From Oscheius tipulae (lineage: Eukaryota > Nematoda > Chromadorea > Rhabditida > Rhabditidae), in contig JASJZH010000004.1 in NCBI GenBank assembly GCA_037178975.1, positions 10,354,001-10,418,000 of the forward strand: a stretch of 64,000 nucleotides of DNA. Direction: 5' to 3'. Positions within the stretch are counted from its first letter, which is position 1. Each line of letters opens with the position of its first letter. The position numbers and the translations under genes are program-made. Positions 19,130 through 30,361 of the stretch are shown here, piece after piece. The notes below the pieces were generated by a model. The model was not told where the DNA came from, ran no database searches, and worked only from the letters and a program-made list of their open reading frames with translations.

Positions 19130-19935
19130 GGTGCCGAGAGAAATATGAGACAGGTGCACGTTTATGTAAACTGTCTGCAGCCTAACAAGCAGGCTGTGAT
19201 TCGAACTTTACATCTGCTGGTTCGTAATAACAATGGAACGTTCATAAGCCTACAAAGGATCCAAAAGCTTTTGTACATCCAGTTTCTCACTTCGGTTCGA
19301 GACTTTGCGCACCGTTTTGGAATGTTGCACAAAGTCCAATCTGCGGACATGGAGAGTGCCCAAAGTTCTGACCTTCTTATAGAAAGGACGGCCCTAGCAC
19401 AATATCGGAGGACTTAAAAAGTTAATGGTGTTTTGAACTCGAAGCGAGAGGGATTTCATATATCTATAAGCTTGATGCCGCCACAAAATTACCTGATCAT
19501 CAGGCAAAGGTAAAGTTTAAGGATCACCAGACCCCTATGTTTGCGCCAATTTTAGATTATTTTAGGAGAATCCCTATAGCTTTAAGATAAAAATATTCTA
19601 ACGTCTCAAGACTTTCGAGTCTGCAACAGGACCGACCTTTCTATAACAAGGTTTGAACGCACCCTCTGTGACCGCAGGACTTTGCGCATCATTCCAAAAT
19701 AGGTGCGCAAAGTCCTACATCCCAGTTTCTCGCTTTTACAATCAAAGAAATGAGGATGCCTTGCATAACCCTAAAAAGTCTATTTCCAGTGGACTTTTCT
19801 CTGATTCGTGAACCTGTGAAGAGAAAGAGGAAGTCAGACGACTCGAAGTGACCGTCTCTGCTCCTTCTGTAGGTTTCTATGAACTCTCGGAAATAAGAAC
19901 TATAAGAAGGCCATTTATTTCTCTGGTTGTCACGT
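19130..19935. other. Intergenic region with one hairpin, no supported gene
   Basis: No convincing exon on either strand. A perfect 13-bp inverted repeat AGGACTTTGCGCA / TGCGCAAAGTCCT lies at 19676-19716. Confidence 0.4.
19676..19716. repeat. Stem-loop with 13-bp perfect stem
   Basis: AGGACTTTGCGCA (19676-19688) is perfectly complementary to TGCGCAAAGTCCT (19704-19716) with a 15-base loop. It could be a small foldback element or a terminator-like structure; the role is unknown. Confidence 0.75.
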
Positions 19936-20469
19936 CTACCCACTACAGTCGAAGCTTCTTCGATGTCTTAGAAAAATGCATCCAAGGCTCGGGTAGGTAG
20001 CATAGCACTTTCCATCAGGAATGTAGCAGTAGGAAGCAGGAGGGCAGAAGCCGCCTTCAGAGCACGGTCCGCACTGGGGCTGTAAGGGGAAACGCACCTA
20101 GAAGTATACAGAACTTTCTTACCGTTTCCGGGGCAGGAGTCTCGAGAGTGAGGATCCTCCCAAGATGTTGGGATAGCAAAGGGCTGGTCCGGTAGAGAAA
20201 TAGACGCAATGAGAGGATGGAGTGCAGCTGCCGTCATCACCACAGAGAGCGCAATACTGAAGGAAAGGCTATAGAACCTAAATGATTGATCATACCCCTT
20301 CAGGAGCAAGCTCAAAGCAGGTTTTGCCGGGTTCGGGATAACATTGAAAGTCGAACTCGTAAGTACCGTACCAGCAGCTAGGAATGGCGGGTCCACAGGC
20401 GGTCTCGGGGTCCGGAGTAGTTTGGGAGGTGGCGAATCCGAGAAGGGAGCAGAGGAGAAGGAACTTCAT
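19936..20469 (-). pseudogene. Diverged, frameshifted copy 3 of the cysteine-rich secreted gene
   Basis: The signal peptide and first exon are the same as in copy 1 (start at 20469). In exon 2 four bases are missing (GATCCTCACTC versus GATCCTGCTTCACTC), shifting the frame within the GGSCFTL segment. The third exon has diverged strongly: it would read CGPCSEGGFCPPASYC and CYATYPSLGC. This exon retains its own cysteine pattern, so the copy functioned for some time before breaking, or the deletion is a sequencing error. Confidence 0.7.
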
Positions 20470-20530
20470 GGTCGGTCGGTAATTGTGCGGACTGAGTGAG
20501 GGACAGGCCCTTTGAAACCGGGTGGGTTCA

Positions 20531-20665
20531 CAGTTGAGAACTACTGATTATTCAAGCTTAGAGAAAGGAACAGCGACAGAGTTTGCCCTCAGCGAGCGGA
20601 TCACTTCGGAACCTAAGTCTGTAACTTGTACAGTTGTGCATAAGCAGGTCGGGACTACTTCCTAG
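20531..20665. repeat. Third copy of the cysteine-rich gene upstream block
   Basis: Starts AGAACTACTGATTATTCAAG and follows 12423-12560 with scattered substitutions. It lies directly upstream of copy 3, as expected for a duplicated gene-plus-promoter unit. Confidence 0.8.
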
Positions 20666-20954
20666 TTCAAAACTAGCTGCTCTCTGTCATTCTGTTTCTA
20701 TGTTTCTCTATCCCTGTCACGCTTCTCTTTATTTGTCCCAAAACTCTAATCATTCCATAAACCCGAATACCCACCTTTGCCCCCATCATCATCGTCTCAT
20801 TATCATATCAGAATTCAAATCCGCTTCATAGCCGGCTTTCACGGACTTGCTTTGCGCTAACACACTGCATCCCACGACCTGACCTCATTATCAGACGAAA
20901 ACGTGCGCCGGTTATAAAAGAATCTTCACAAGTGCGGCAGCGCCCTAATCGACG

Positions 20955-21627
20955 ATGTCTCTTTCTATTCTCACTTTCGTCCTTTTGGTAGGAAGCGCGG
21001 CAGCCTGGAACCGACCCAGTAGGCTGTTAACCTTGACCTGGTTATATTCTTATGCTTCCAGATCACTGGGGCAATCCTTGCTATCTTTGTAAGTGCTTTA
21101 TCGAGTATACTGACAGAGATGTGGCTCTACCTATTAAGCCCTATGCTATGGCCTTTGATGGTTATGATAGCTCAGAGGACAGATGTTTGGCTACCTGCTT
21201 GAGAGACCCGGTGAGTTCACGTCTCTCTGTCTTCCTGTCCTTCTGACTCTCTGTCTTCGCCTCTGTTCTTCTATCTCTCTGTCTCAAACCCATATCTTTC
21301 CAGCAATGCAAAGCCGCTGTCTATGGAATGGTCGGCGGCCGCAAAGTCTTCACTTGCGAGTTCTACGAAGAAATTGATGCTAGGAACTCGCCAATGTACA
21401 CCGCCTTCACCAACATCTACTACAAGCGAGCTTCTTGCCCTCTTTCTCGTGAGTATCTGGTCTCTATTGAAGTATGGAACGATATTCAGACGTTCATCTA
21501 CCCTCCGTGGACATGGTACAAGCCGATGACTCTTCTGCAAAGAGAAGGACAAAGCACCAAAAGTTTATGGCCAGAAGCAATCCATTCTTTGGAAAATAGA
21601 GTAGAGAGTCGTGGTATGATCTCATAA
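20955..21627 (+). CDS. Secreted PAN/apple-like cysteine-rich protein
   Basis: Exon 1 encodes the signal peptide MSLSILTFVLLVGSAAA and WNRP. A 42-nt intron leads to NHWGNPCYLCKCFIEYTDRD and EDRCLATCLRDP. A TCTCTGTC-rich intron (about 21211-21303) is followed by QCKAAVYGMVGGRKVFTCEF and a C-terminal half ending VESRGMIS-stop at 21625-21627. AATAAA overlaps the stop. The pattern of ECxxxCxxxxxCxAAxY and later CEFY is that of PAN/apple modules, in which cysteines bracket a central helix, but the match is only approximate. It is about 180 residues with no membrane segment after the signal. An extracellular binding role is inferred. Confidence 0.6.
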
Positions 21628-21740
21628 TAAAGAGTACAAGATTGCAAGGCATTGAACTTCTGAGACAGAGGCAGACAGACAGATAGACAGGTAGACAGAA
21701 GGAATTTATTGCCTTACATCTCACTTAGGTTTCCCACAGG

Positions 21741-22365
21741 GTTTATGAACCCAAAAATGTCCTCCCAGAACTTCTCCAGCCACTTGAACTTGTCGAGATT
21801 GATATCAATAGCTGGAAGAGTGCTTCGGCACTCGTGTACATTCTCGATGAGCGCGAGCTGAACTCTTTGTTATGTTTCTTGAGTAGGAGGGTGAGTGATG
21901 TGAAGACAGAATATTCTATCCCCAGATACCAGTCTAGCCAAGGAAAGACGAACAATATGAGAAATATCGTCCTAGATGGTAAGGCTTTATTTCTCCCTTT
22001 GATTCACATTAAGGTTGCTCTTCTCCTGTCTCTCTGTTTATCTGTTTCTCTGTTTCGCTGTCTCTCTGTCTTATGTCTCTCTATTTCGCTTCACCTTGCC
22101 TTTTCCCACAGCTCAGCCCAATCCTCTCGACAGATGTCGCCCTCATAGAACTTGTGAAGTGTCTTCTTATTGTCTCTTCAAATGCTCTAAAGACAATGTT
22201 CACGTCCTCGAGTGCCTTCCCCCTTCTATCAAAGCTCTTCCTCCCAGACACACAAAGTCCCTCATAAACATTTGTCGCCTTTTTATAGCTGGGGAGCCCC
22301 CAAAAAGTGAGATCAAGACCAATTGGTCAGAACAATTAGGCACGGAGCAGGGCCCGACTGATTGA
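21741..22365 (+). CDS. Putative two-exon gene with a cysteine-rich second exon (5' end missing)
   Basis: A block reads VYEPKNVLPELLQPLELVEI through LDERELNSLLCFLSRR to NMRNIVLDG, then a donor GATG|GTAAGG. After a pyrimidine-rich intron, the acceptor CCCACAG joins in frame to AQPNPLDRCRPHRTCEVSSY and CLFKCSKDNVHVLECLPPS, ending EQGPTD-stop. The clean phase match suggests real splicing. The start is not evident: an acceptor-like CCACAG precedes the first block, and the preceding gene's frame does not fit. No family is recognised. Confidence 0.4.
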
Positions 22366-22369
22366 TCGA

Positions 22370-22940
22370 CAGCCAGTAGGGCCGTCGTGATTTGGGGGTC
22401 CTCCCTCTCCCTCACCTGCCCGGCTGATTTCGGGGCTCTTTACACATTTTGCTCTGAGGTTGTGTTGCCCGCAAAATATACGCGAAGAAGTCATCGGAAA
22501 TGGCCTCGGGGAAGCCCTCCTCATCCCTTTTTATCGTGTCAAGTTTTATGTTCCTGGGGGCCATTGTCATAAAGGAGGTCCTTGTGGCGGACAACTGTTA
22601 GCTTGTTCTAATCTTAAATGAATCTTGGCCCAAGCCAATCTTGCCCTCTTTCGCTATGCAAATGACGAGCTCGTACGGGGAAGATTACTCTTTCCGCCCT
22701 CTGTTATGCTGTTCTTGCTCAGAAACTTCCTTTAGATCACCGATTTCTTTCAAAACAAGAAGAATCTATCTGTCCCTGTCTCTCTGTCTCCCTGTCTTCC
22801 AATCAAAGATTCCTGTCTCCTTCTATTCTCATCTCTAGTCTGCCCTCCCTTCCCAATCTCTTTTTGACCACAATGTGTTTATTTCAGTAAACTTCTCGTC
22901 TCATCCTCATTCCCTTGCCCTTTCTCAGACTCCCAAGAAC
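22370..22940. other. Upstream region of the SLC6 gene
   Basis: No exon supported. A pyrimidine run and TTTCTCAG at 22921-22928, just before the first recognisable SLC6 coding sequence, could be a cis- or SL1 trans-splice acceptor. Confidence 0.4.
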
Positions 22941-22949
22941 CCAGACGCA

Positions 22950-25900
22950 ATGGAGCGTCTGACTCCGGTTCACGACCGTGAACAATGGAGTTCCTGGGCC
23001 GACTTCATCATGTCCTGTATTGGCTACGCCATCGGTCTGGGCAACGTCTGGCGCTTTCCCTACCTCTGCTATCAGAATGGAGGAGGTAGGAACACCCCTC
23101 GATGTTACAAAGCAATTTTTCAACGTCGCGTCTAGAGTATCCGCAGCTGACATCCCCTTCCCCCCTTTTGAGAATCGCGATAAATATCAACAATTTCCAG
23201 GTGTTTTCCTCATCCCCTACATCATTTCGGTTATTTTCTGCGGTGCGCCGCTGTTCATCTTGGAGACCTCATGGGGGCAGTTACTGTCCGTGGGAGGCTT
23301 GGGCATGTTCAAGATCTGTCCCATCTTCAAGGGAGTGGGAATCGCTGCCGCTGTCATGGCTTTCTGGTTGAATATCTACTACATTGTTGTGCTGTCTTGG
23401 GCACTGTGCTACCTGTGGAACAGCTTGAGACTGGATGACAATGTGCCGTGGAGAAACTGTGATAATGCGTAGGTTTCTCGAAAGACAAAGAGACAGAGAG
23501 ACAGTGGAACCGAAAGACTTTCAGATGGAACACTGAACACTGCCGCTCCGAGTATGAGAAGCTTCCCTGCACTAGCAACCGAACAATCGCTGACTACTTC
23601 AATGTCAAGGTTTCCTTAGTTCCAGTTCCCAGTATATAAACCTTAAGAGCCTCACCAGTGACCATCTCCGTGAGTACAAGCAGCTGTTCTTCATCGGAGA
23701 AAAGGCAGACTGGACTGTCTGTTCCGCAGCCCAACTCAGTGTCCAGTCTCCGGTCAAAGAGTTCTGGAAGTAGGCTGTTTCCATACACGTACCGCCTCTG
23801 TTTTCAGCTACAAAGTTCTAGGAATCAGTGAGGGAATCGACCATCCGGGAGCTTTGAGATGGGATCTGGCCATCTATCTCTTCATCGCTTGGGTCATCTG
23901 CTACTTGTGCATCTTCAAGGGAGTCCAGTGGACTGGAAAGGTTGGAATGAGCTTTTTCTAAAAAGTTATTCCCTAGGTCGTCTACCTGACTGCTTCTTTC
24001 CCCTACATCATGCTCTTCTTCCTTCTGATTCGTGGTCTCACACTACCTGGCGCCTCTCTTGGATTGGAATTCTATTTGAGACCGGATTTCAGCAAGCTGT
24101 GGACATCTAAGGTATTTGTCATTGTCTCCGTCTCTCATTCTCTCTATCTTTCTGTCTCTCTGTTCCTCTGTCTCTATGTCTTCCCACCGAATACTTTTCA
24201 GATTTGGGTAGATGCAGTAACTCAGGTGTTCTTTTCCTACGGTCTGGGTCTCGGAGCTCTGGTAGCACTCGGTAGTTACAACAAGTACCACAACAATGTT
24301 TACAAGTACTGTCTCTTTAAATCTTTCAAACCATCATTCTCTTCAGACAAGCCATAACAGTCTGTTTCGTAAACAGCGGAACATCAATCTTTGCCGGCTT
24401 TGTGATCTTCTCCTTCATTGGTTTTATGGCCACCCAGCAAGAAAAGAGCGTAGCTGAAGTGGCTCAAGCCGGACCCGGCCTGCTATTTTTGGCTTACCCT
24501 TCAGGAATCCTTCAGATTCCTTACAGTCAAGTCTGGTCAATGCTCTTCTTCTCCATGGTCCTGTTCCTTGGTGTCGACTCTCAGGTAAGCTGCTGACCAG
24601 TGTGTAAAATGTAAGGGAAGAGGCCCCGAACGGCGCAGAGATCATAGTGGGGAGATCAGGAGATGAGCTCAGAGTCCTGATCCATGCAGAGAAGTAGTAG
24701 TCAACCAGACTGCCGAAACCCTTGTACCAAAACATATCGGTTCCAATCAATCTGCTTAAGGATCCTACGTTTATAATTGGCAAGGAGCGCCTTCCTGCGA
24801 CACAAGTCATCTCTAATCTGGGATAACACTTGTCAATGTCTGTGGCCTTTTCTGTCAAGTATTATCCTAGAGTTGACAAAGGCAGGACAGTTCAAGACAC
24901 TGAGTCGCGACTGGTCTCCCTTCAACCAAATTCTACTACCTTAAGAGCGATGGTTTCTGTGACGGACTCTGTTTGGGTGTTTGTTTGTTTGTTCGTGGCC
25001 ACGAAACAGAAGCGAGCCAATTATGTTGTCCGGAAGTTTTGTTGTTCAGAAACAGTTACTGCCTAAGTTGGGTGGCAAGTCAAGAGTAGAGCTTGGCTTT
25101 TCTCCCAATGAAACCACTGTCTTTTGTTACTAGGCGCAGCCGTCGATGCAAACTGAAGGCAAATGACAGCGAAGGCGTCGGAGACGACTGGTGGCAAATA
25201 GTGAACAAAATTATTTAAATACTGCTCCCAAGTGCCAGAGTCTTCCGACAGTAAGTCAAACTGAGATCTGTAGTTGGAGAACGAGTCAAGAAGAGGGTTT
25301 TCTGTAGCCCAAAGTTGTAGTGCCAGATTCAAACCATCAGCACTGTAAGCCAATAGGAGCCCAGTCCGTTCTCCAAATCTCACAATTAGAAAAAAGATCC
25401 TCCGGTTATACCAATTCCCCGATTTCAGTTTTGTACTATGGAAGGCTTCTTCACTGCCATCATTGACGAGTTCCCTCACCATATTCGAGAGCGGAAATAC
25501 GGACGAGAACTCTTCATAGGAGTCATATGCCTCATCTCCTTTATCATTGGATTGTCTACAGTAACTGAGGTACCGACACCTACTCCCATACACAAAGTTT
25601 CATCCAGGGAGGATTTTATGTCTTTCAACTCTTCGACTTTTACGCCGCCTCGGGCTGGGCTCTGCTCTGGCTGCTTTTCTTCGAATGTGTCGCTATTTCT
25701 TGGAGTGTTGGTATGGTTTTTGAGGGTTCGGAATTGGAAAAGCCTATTTCAGGAATTGATCGCTGGTACGAGCACATGAGAAGCATGATTGGATACTATC
25801 CAAGCAAGTGGTGGAAGTTCTGCTGGTGTGTGGCCACTCCTTCTGTCTGTCTTGTGAGTTTTCGACAATTTTTGAGCAGGAACTTCTCTCCTGTACAGTC

Positions 25901-27486
25901 TCGGAGACTAACTTTCACCTTTACTGTCTCTATAATCAAACAGGGCTCTCCCGTACTGTACCTGTAGGCAGTCAATATTTTGTCCAGTATTGTCTCGGTA
26001 ACAGTACGAGTGAGTCCCCGTACGATCTCTACAGTCAGGCAGAGATTCTCACCCGTACTGTCACACACTTTCTTGTACTCTCTCGCCATTCACAGCCCTT
26101 CCTTCCCGTACTGTCTCATCCGAGCATTGAAATTAACAAGCTTAAAAGCCGATGAAGAGTGTTGGGAAGAGTTATGACGGGGGCGGCGATAATTGATGGA
26201 TTGGACGACGACAGTTGGCCCGAGCAATTTGGCAGCCTATTGAGAAAACATAGAAACAAAACCGAGCAGCTGACTCTCCGGCAGTCTTGAGACAGAGGGG
26301 GATTGGAGCTGTGAAGAAGATTTGTGGCAGGGTGGGGGACAGCGGCAGCAAAGTAAAGGGCTGGCAAACAGAAAAAAGTGTTTATGGAAGCATTAGAAGT
26401 TTTCTACCTAAAGTTTTGAGCTGTCATCTGCCCATCCCACTTCATATAACCCGTCACTTTGACTATCTCTTTGTGTCAATCTAACATCTACTCTAAACCT
26501 GTCTCTATCAACCTGTTCAACTCATGTCCGCTGCCTGAACGTTTCGTCTGCTGGCTATGTACCTGTCACCTTGTTTTGTTCTTTTCTCTCGCCTTGACCT
26601 TCCTATTCTTGTCAGCTCGTTATTCGGCTCTAACGAACTCGCGTGTCTTTTCAAATTGAATCTTTCTCATAATGTCTCTGGTCACCCTTCATTTCCTTCC
26701 CTATCAAACCATGATAAATTCTGTGTATACCTTATATTGTCAACAGATTCTGCCAAGAACGCACTCCGTCCGTCAGTGAATTGTCTTTCTTATCGCTGTT
26801 TTGCCCCAGTCAGTCACTGCTACTCTGCCTTTGTCATTCTGTACCTGTGCTCTCCCAGAAATCGACTATCCTGTCTCTCTGTCTTGCTGTCCCTGTCAGC
26901 AAACTTTTTATATACTTGACTTTTTGAGATGTCATCTGTTCTATCACATTGTCTCTATCAATCTCTTACCTGCTCTCTATAATGATATCTCATTATTATC
27001 CTCATCATGACAATTTTTCAATTAGCTAATTTGTCTCTGTTAAGCTTACAAGCTCACTCACCGGTTCCTGTCACCAGTCACTTGACAATTCCTGACTGCT
27101 CTTTAGGCTCATAATCACAGGCGTAAAAAGACATGACGAGAGATGACCCGCTGTACACTCCCTACTGTACTCTTCATTTCAGGGAGTTCTCCTTTTCGGT
27201 CTGATTAAATACGAGCCCTTGCGAATTGGTGCTTACAACTACGACTACCCGTTCTGGGGTCACGTTTTCGGCTGGTTCCTGTCTCTCAGTTCCATGCTCT
27301 GTATTCCCGGTTATGCCATCTTTGCCTGGTTCACGACTGAGGGAACCGCTGCTGAGGTGGGCTAAAAAATTCGAAGAGGACATAAAGTCTTTTTAGAAGT
27401 TCAAGATTCTGTTCCGTCCCGACGTCGACATCAAGCCAAACAACCCGGATGAGGGAGAGGAGATGATCGAGTGCAGTCAGCTCTAA
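22950..27486 (+). CDS. Sodium- and chloride-dependent GABA transporter-like protein (SLC6 family)
   Basis: Exons joined by eye give a 12-TM transporter of roughly 600 residues. TM1 carries [20 protein letters not shown] with glycine where monoamine transporters have Asp, so an amino-acid substrate is likely. [12 protein letters not shown], the variable extracellular loop 2 (QFFSASL-free, with [15 protein letters not shown]), and TM6 [20 protein letters not shown] follow. The TM8 region [20 protein letters not shown] and [16 protein letters not shown] are GAT-type. TM12 [20 protein letters not shown] precedes a short tail ending EMIECSQL-stop. By family, it moves GABA with Na+ and Cl- across the plasma membrane of neurons or muscle. 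Two introns are long (24587-25431 and about 25855-27182); the others are short. The ATG at 22950 is chosen because [19 protein letters not shown] begins the conserved region; an in-frame ATG at 22875 is less likely. Confidence 0.92.
24587..25431 (+). other. Long SLC6 intron
   Basis: GTAAGC at its 5' end, TTTCAG at its 3' end, splitting the conserved VDSQ|FCTMEG. I see no nested gene; open frames on the minus strand lack family motifs. Confidence 0.6.
25855..27182 (+). other. Long SLC6 intron with pyrimidine-rich repeats
   Basis: Interrupts TM11 coding between [11 protein letters not shown] and [12 protein letters not shown]. Filled with loosely repeated CCCGTACTGTCTC and CTGTCTCTATCAA motifs on the sense strand. 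No nested gene seen. Confidence 0.6.
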
Positions 27487-28277
27487 ACATTCCGAAACAA
27501 GAAAAAACTGTCTTTGAATCTCATTTTAAGCCTTTCTAATCCAGTGTGAAGAGTACCATAGATAGTTTATTTACTGTTATGTGACAAAATTTTATAGTTC
27601 AAATAAAAATCATCTTTCTTTACTAAAGCGTTTTTTACTAAAACGCAGTGGCGTCTCCATATTTTTGGAAACGCTTTCTGAAGTAGTAGCAGTTATAGCC
27701 TTAAACCTGTTTGTTTCAATCATTTGCCTTACCAAGAATCGTAGTCGTAACTTTTGTTACGAAATACTCATGACTACCAAAACTTGAGAACGACAAAGAG
27801 AATGCGGTTAGGGACAGTAGTTGCAGCTCCATGACCCACAACACTGTAAGAGAACAGTCGAACCTGTTGGTAGGATTCTAATAAGTTTGACTAAGAATCT
27901 GAGAATGGAATTTTGTGACTAGAAACTAGATAACTTACTCTATTCGTAAAACAAGAATAAAGTAAAGGTTAGCTCCAGTTGAGTGGAATAGACAGCTTTC
28001 AGGTTGCTAACTTCCAGGCATACAGCTGACTTTGCTTTTAGGGGGTGCCTACCTGAGGCTGACTGATTCCTTTGAATGCAGACGTTGCTTTGATCAAACT
28101 ATCCTAGACAGAGGTTCAAAGTTTCACTTGCTGCCGGCCCTCTAGCTTGTGAGAAAGTAACTAGGTCAAGTAACTTTGCTTTTTTTAGCCATTTACAATC
28201 AAACAGCTCACCGTGCTTTTAGAGTTTTTTTTCTAAAGGCTTCAGACTAAACACAGTCGGGTTACCACAATGAAACC
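27487..28277. other. Intergenic, no supported gene
   Basis: AT-rich downstream flank of the SLC6 gene. No exon, RNA gene or repeat of note. Confidence 0.4.
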
Positions 28278-29154
28278 GAGAGAAGGACCATTGAGAAGAG
28301 TGGCGGAGGGGAATCGACGGTAGTTCTAGACAGATAGGTAGATGATAGTACAAGGAAAGGAGCAGGTTCAGAGGCAAACGCAGTTGACAGGCTGTACGCT
28401 CAGAAGAAAGCCAGAAAAAGGGGGCCTCAAACCAAGAAGGGTAGGAAGAAGGTGAAACAATGAGAGAGTCAGTGGTTTTCACTAAAACTTAGAGATGAAG
28501 GCTTCGCAGTAGAACAGCTGACAAAGAGAAAGACAAATAGAAAGACACCAAGGAAGCTACCCGACCACGAAAAGAACAAAGAAATATTGCCCCCACAGGC
28601 CTATGTTTATTGTTCAGATCCAGAGAAGAGCCATGATCACAGGGATGGAGGCCTCGGTGATCTGCTTGGCGCTGTTGATCTTTGGGGCAGCTTTAGTGAT
28701 TTCCTCGACGGTTGTAGGAATTTCGGTGATCGTCAATGGCTCTTCAAAAATGGCAGCAGCAGTCGTGGGAGAGTCCGGAAACGACTCGTTCTTTGCAGTA
28801 GAATCGGCTGGCAGAGTGGCAGCACTGGTCAGCCCGGTATCGATATTGTTCGGGACGGCGGGGGCTTTGACAGCAGTAGTAGGAGGAGCAGGAGGAGGAG
28901 CTCCATGACAGGCGGCCAGCAGCAGCACCAACAGAAGGGAGAGCTTCAGAAAGGCAGCCATCTCAGAGCAGCAAACGAGGTAAAGTGACCTTGGTACAGA
29001 AGCCACTTCTTACGGTACTTCATAAGCGGGTTAGGTTGACAAGTTCTGACAAGTTTGGCATTTAAACTTGACAAGCGCTGTTTTGTTAGGTTCCAGAACT
29101 TGTTTGCTGGCTTCGAGAGAAAGTGAGACAATAGGACAGAGAGACATAGAGACA
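28278..29154 (-). repeat. 877-bp dispersed inverted repeat, copy 1
   Basis: Reverse complement of 52256-53133. Paired positions add to 81410, shifting to 81411 beyond one 1-nt difference near 28350. It covers a full secreted-protein gene with its flanks. The edges are abrupt: GAGAGAAGGACC outside, ATAGAGACA inside. Confidence 0.93.
28614..28961 (-). CDS. Small secreted Ala/Pro/Thr-rich protein, copy 1
   Basis: A single exon encodes 115 residues: signal peptide MAAFLKLSLLLVLLLAACHG, then a low-complexity body (APPPAPPTTAVKAPAVPN, NESFPDSPTTAAAIFEEP, TITEIPTTVEEITKAAP) and a hydrophobic end ITEASIPVIMALLWI. The start at 28961 is preferred over the in-frame ATG at 29006 because it begins the signal peptide. 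AATAAA follows the stop within 10 bases. Threonine richness suggests O-glycosylation; the hydrophobic C-terminus is short for a GPI signal but might be one. No family match. The protein is identical to that encoded at 52449-52796. Confidence 0.7.
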   Translation of the reverse strand: MAAFLKLSLLLVLLLAACHGAPPPAPPTTAVKAPAVPNNIDTGLTSAATLPADSTAKNESFPDSPTTAAAIFEEPLTITEIPTTVEEITKAAPKINSAKQITEASIPVIMALLWI

Positions 29155-29395
29155 AAGAGATAGAAAGACAGAGAGACAGGGAGACGGAAAGTATAACAAC
29201 GCCAAGGTCTCCTTTTTTTCCCATTAAACTAGATGAGCAATAATGCAATCTGTCCGGTGTCGGTAATTGGCGACCCCCAATCACCTTCTGCCCGCACTCA
29301 TTATTCGGCTGGCACAAAGCGCCTGTTGACTGATTTATGCCCACGGATGTAAACAGTGTCACACACTCTAACACGTGTTCTAAGCGGTCTCTTCT
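29155..29395. other. GACAGAGA-rich spacer
   Basis: Simple-sequence run (GACAGAGAGACAGGG and variants) next to the inner edge of the repeat, then unique DNA. No gene supported. Confidence 0.4.
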
Positions 29396-29410
29396 TTATT
29401 CAAGGAGCTC

Positions 29411-30129
29411 TCAATACATCTCTTCTGGATAGCCGGTACGGGCCCGAGACTGCACAAACTTGGGGACCTGGTGACCATAGCGCATGCGCAAGAACTTGTG
29501 ATAGCTGGAGATGATGACGATGAAAACGATGCAGCAGATGAAGGCAAAGATGAGTAGACCCATTAGAAAGACAAGGACACTCTCTTCGAACTCGTCGGTC
29601 TGGTAATTCTTGGACTCAGAGAGAATTCTCCAGAGACAGGCTCCTGAAAATGAAAGGTACTGTCACCGTCTCCCAGTCTCTCTGTCTTCCTGTCACTCAC
29701 CAAAGGCAATGAGATTCATGAAGCAGCCGACGATCAGAGCAGTAAAGTTGGGCACGACAAAGACTGGGCGGTAGTACTTGAAAGAGAGAGCAAGAATCAG
29801 AAGGGAGAAGAGCCAGAAGGAGGCGAAGGCCACGTACCATGTCATAGCTACCTCAAGGAATGATTTAGGCCAATGGTAGGCAATAGTGACCAGGGTCTTG
29901 TTCTAGAAAGATCCTTACATTTTGGAGAGAGCACAGAACTCACAGCTGCAGTGTACTCAGAAGCTTCTGTAGCATTTACCGTACTTCTTGGCTCATATTT
30001 CTCCCAGAGACGGTAACGGTCCAGAACCAGACCGGTAGTGGAGAGAGTCAAGACGAGAACAATCATTTGGAGACTAGTGCAGACGCCAGCAGCCGTGATG
30101 GCATTGCATCCACAGACCTTTTCGGTCAT
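29411..30129 (-). CDS. Four-transmembrane protein of unknown family
   Basis: Three exons (30129 to about 29945, about 29900-29705, about 29640-29411) join in frame. TM1 is SLQMIVLVLTLSTTGLVL, TM2 MTWYVAFASFWLFSLLILAL, TM3 FTALIVGCFMNLIAFGACLW and TM4 VLVFLMGLLIFAFICCIVFI. A short cytoplasmic tail ends ARTGYPEEMY-stop. The N-terminus has a CGCNAITAAGVC segment. Topology is like MARVEL, LAPTM or tetraspan proteins, but the CCG motif of tetraspanins and the WxxW of claudins are absent. AATAAA (reverse) is just beyond the stop. About 205 residues. Confidence 0.7.
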
Positions 30130-30361
30130 GATGACGATGTTTCGTGAGAGGAGAGTTGGTGAAAATGACTGGCAGAAATGGGGAGCTGCTAGGAGACGTC
30201 TACTGAATATTCTAGGGTAAAATAGGGAGTGCTGAAACGCGTTGCTGTGTTGGAGAACATTGATCTTTTGAGGAATGTACGAGATCAGGAAGGAGTTTCG
30301 AAACAAAAGTTTCTGTCAATCTGTCTCTCTGTCCCTTCGCTTATAGTGATCAATCTTCTGA

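Noticed and set aside
24424-24858. Minus-strand ORF across the SLC6 gene
   Set aside because: It overlaps exons of the SLC6 transporter on the other strand and has no motif; it is a shadow frame.
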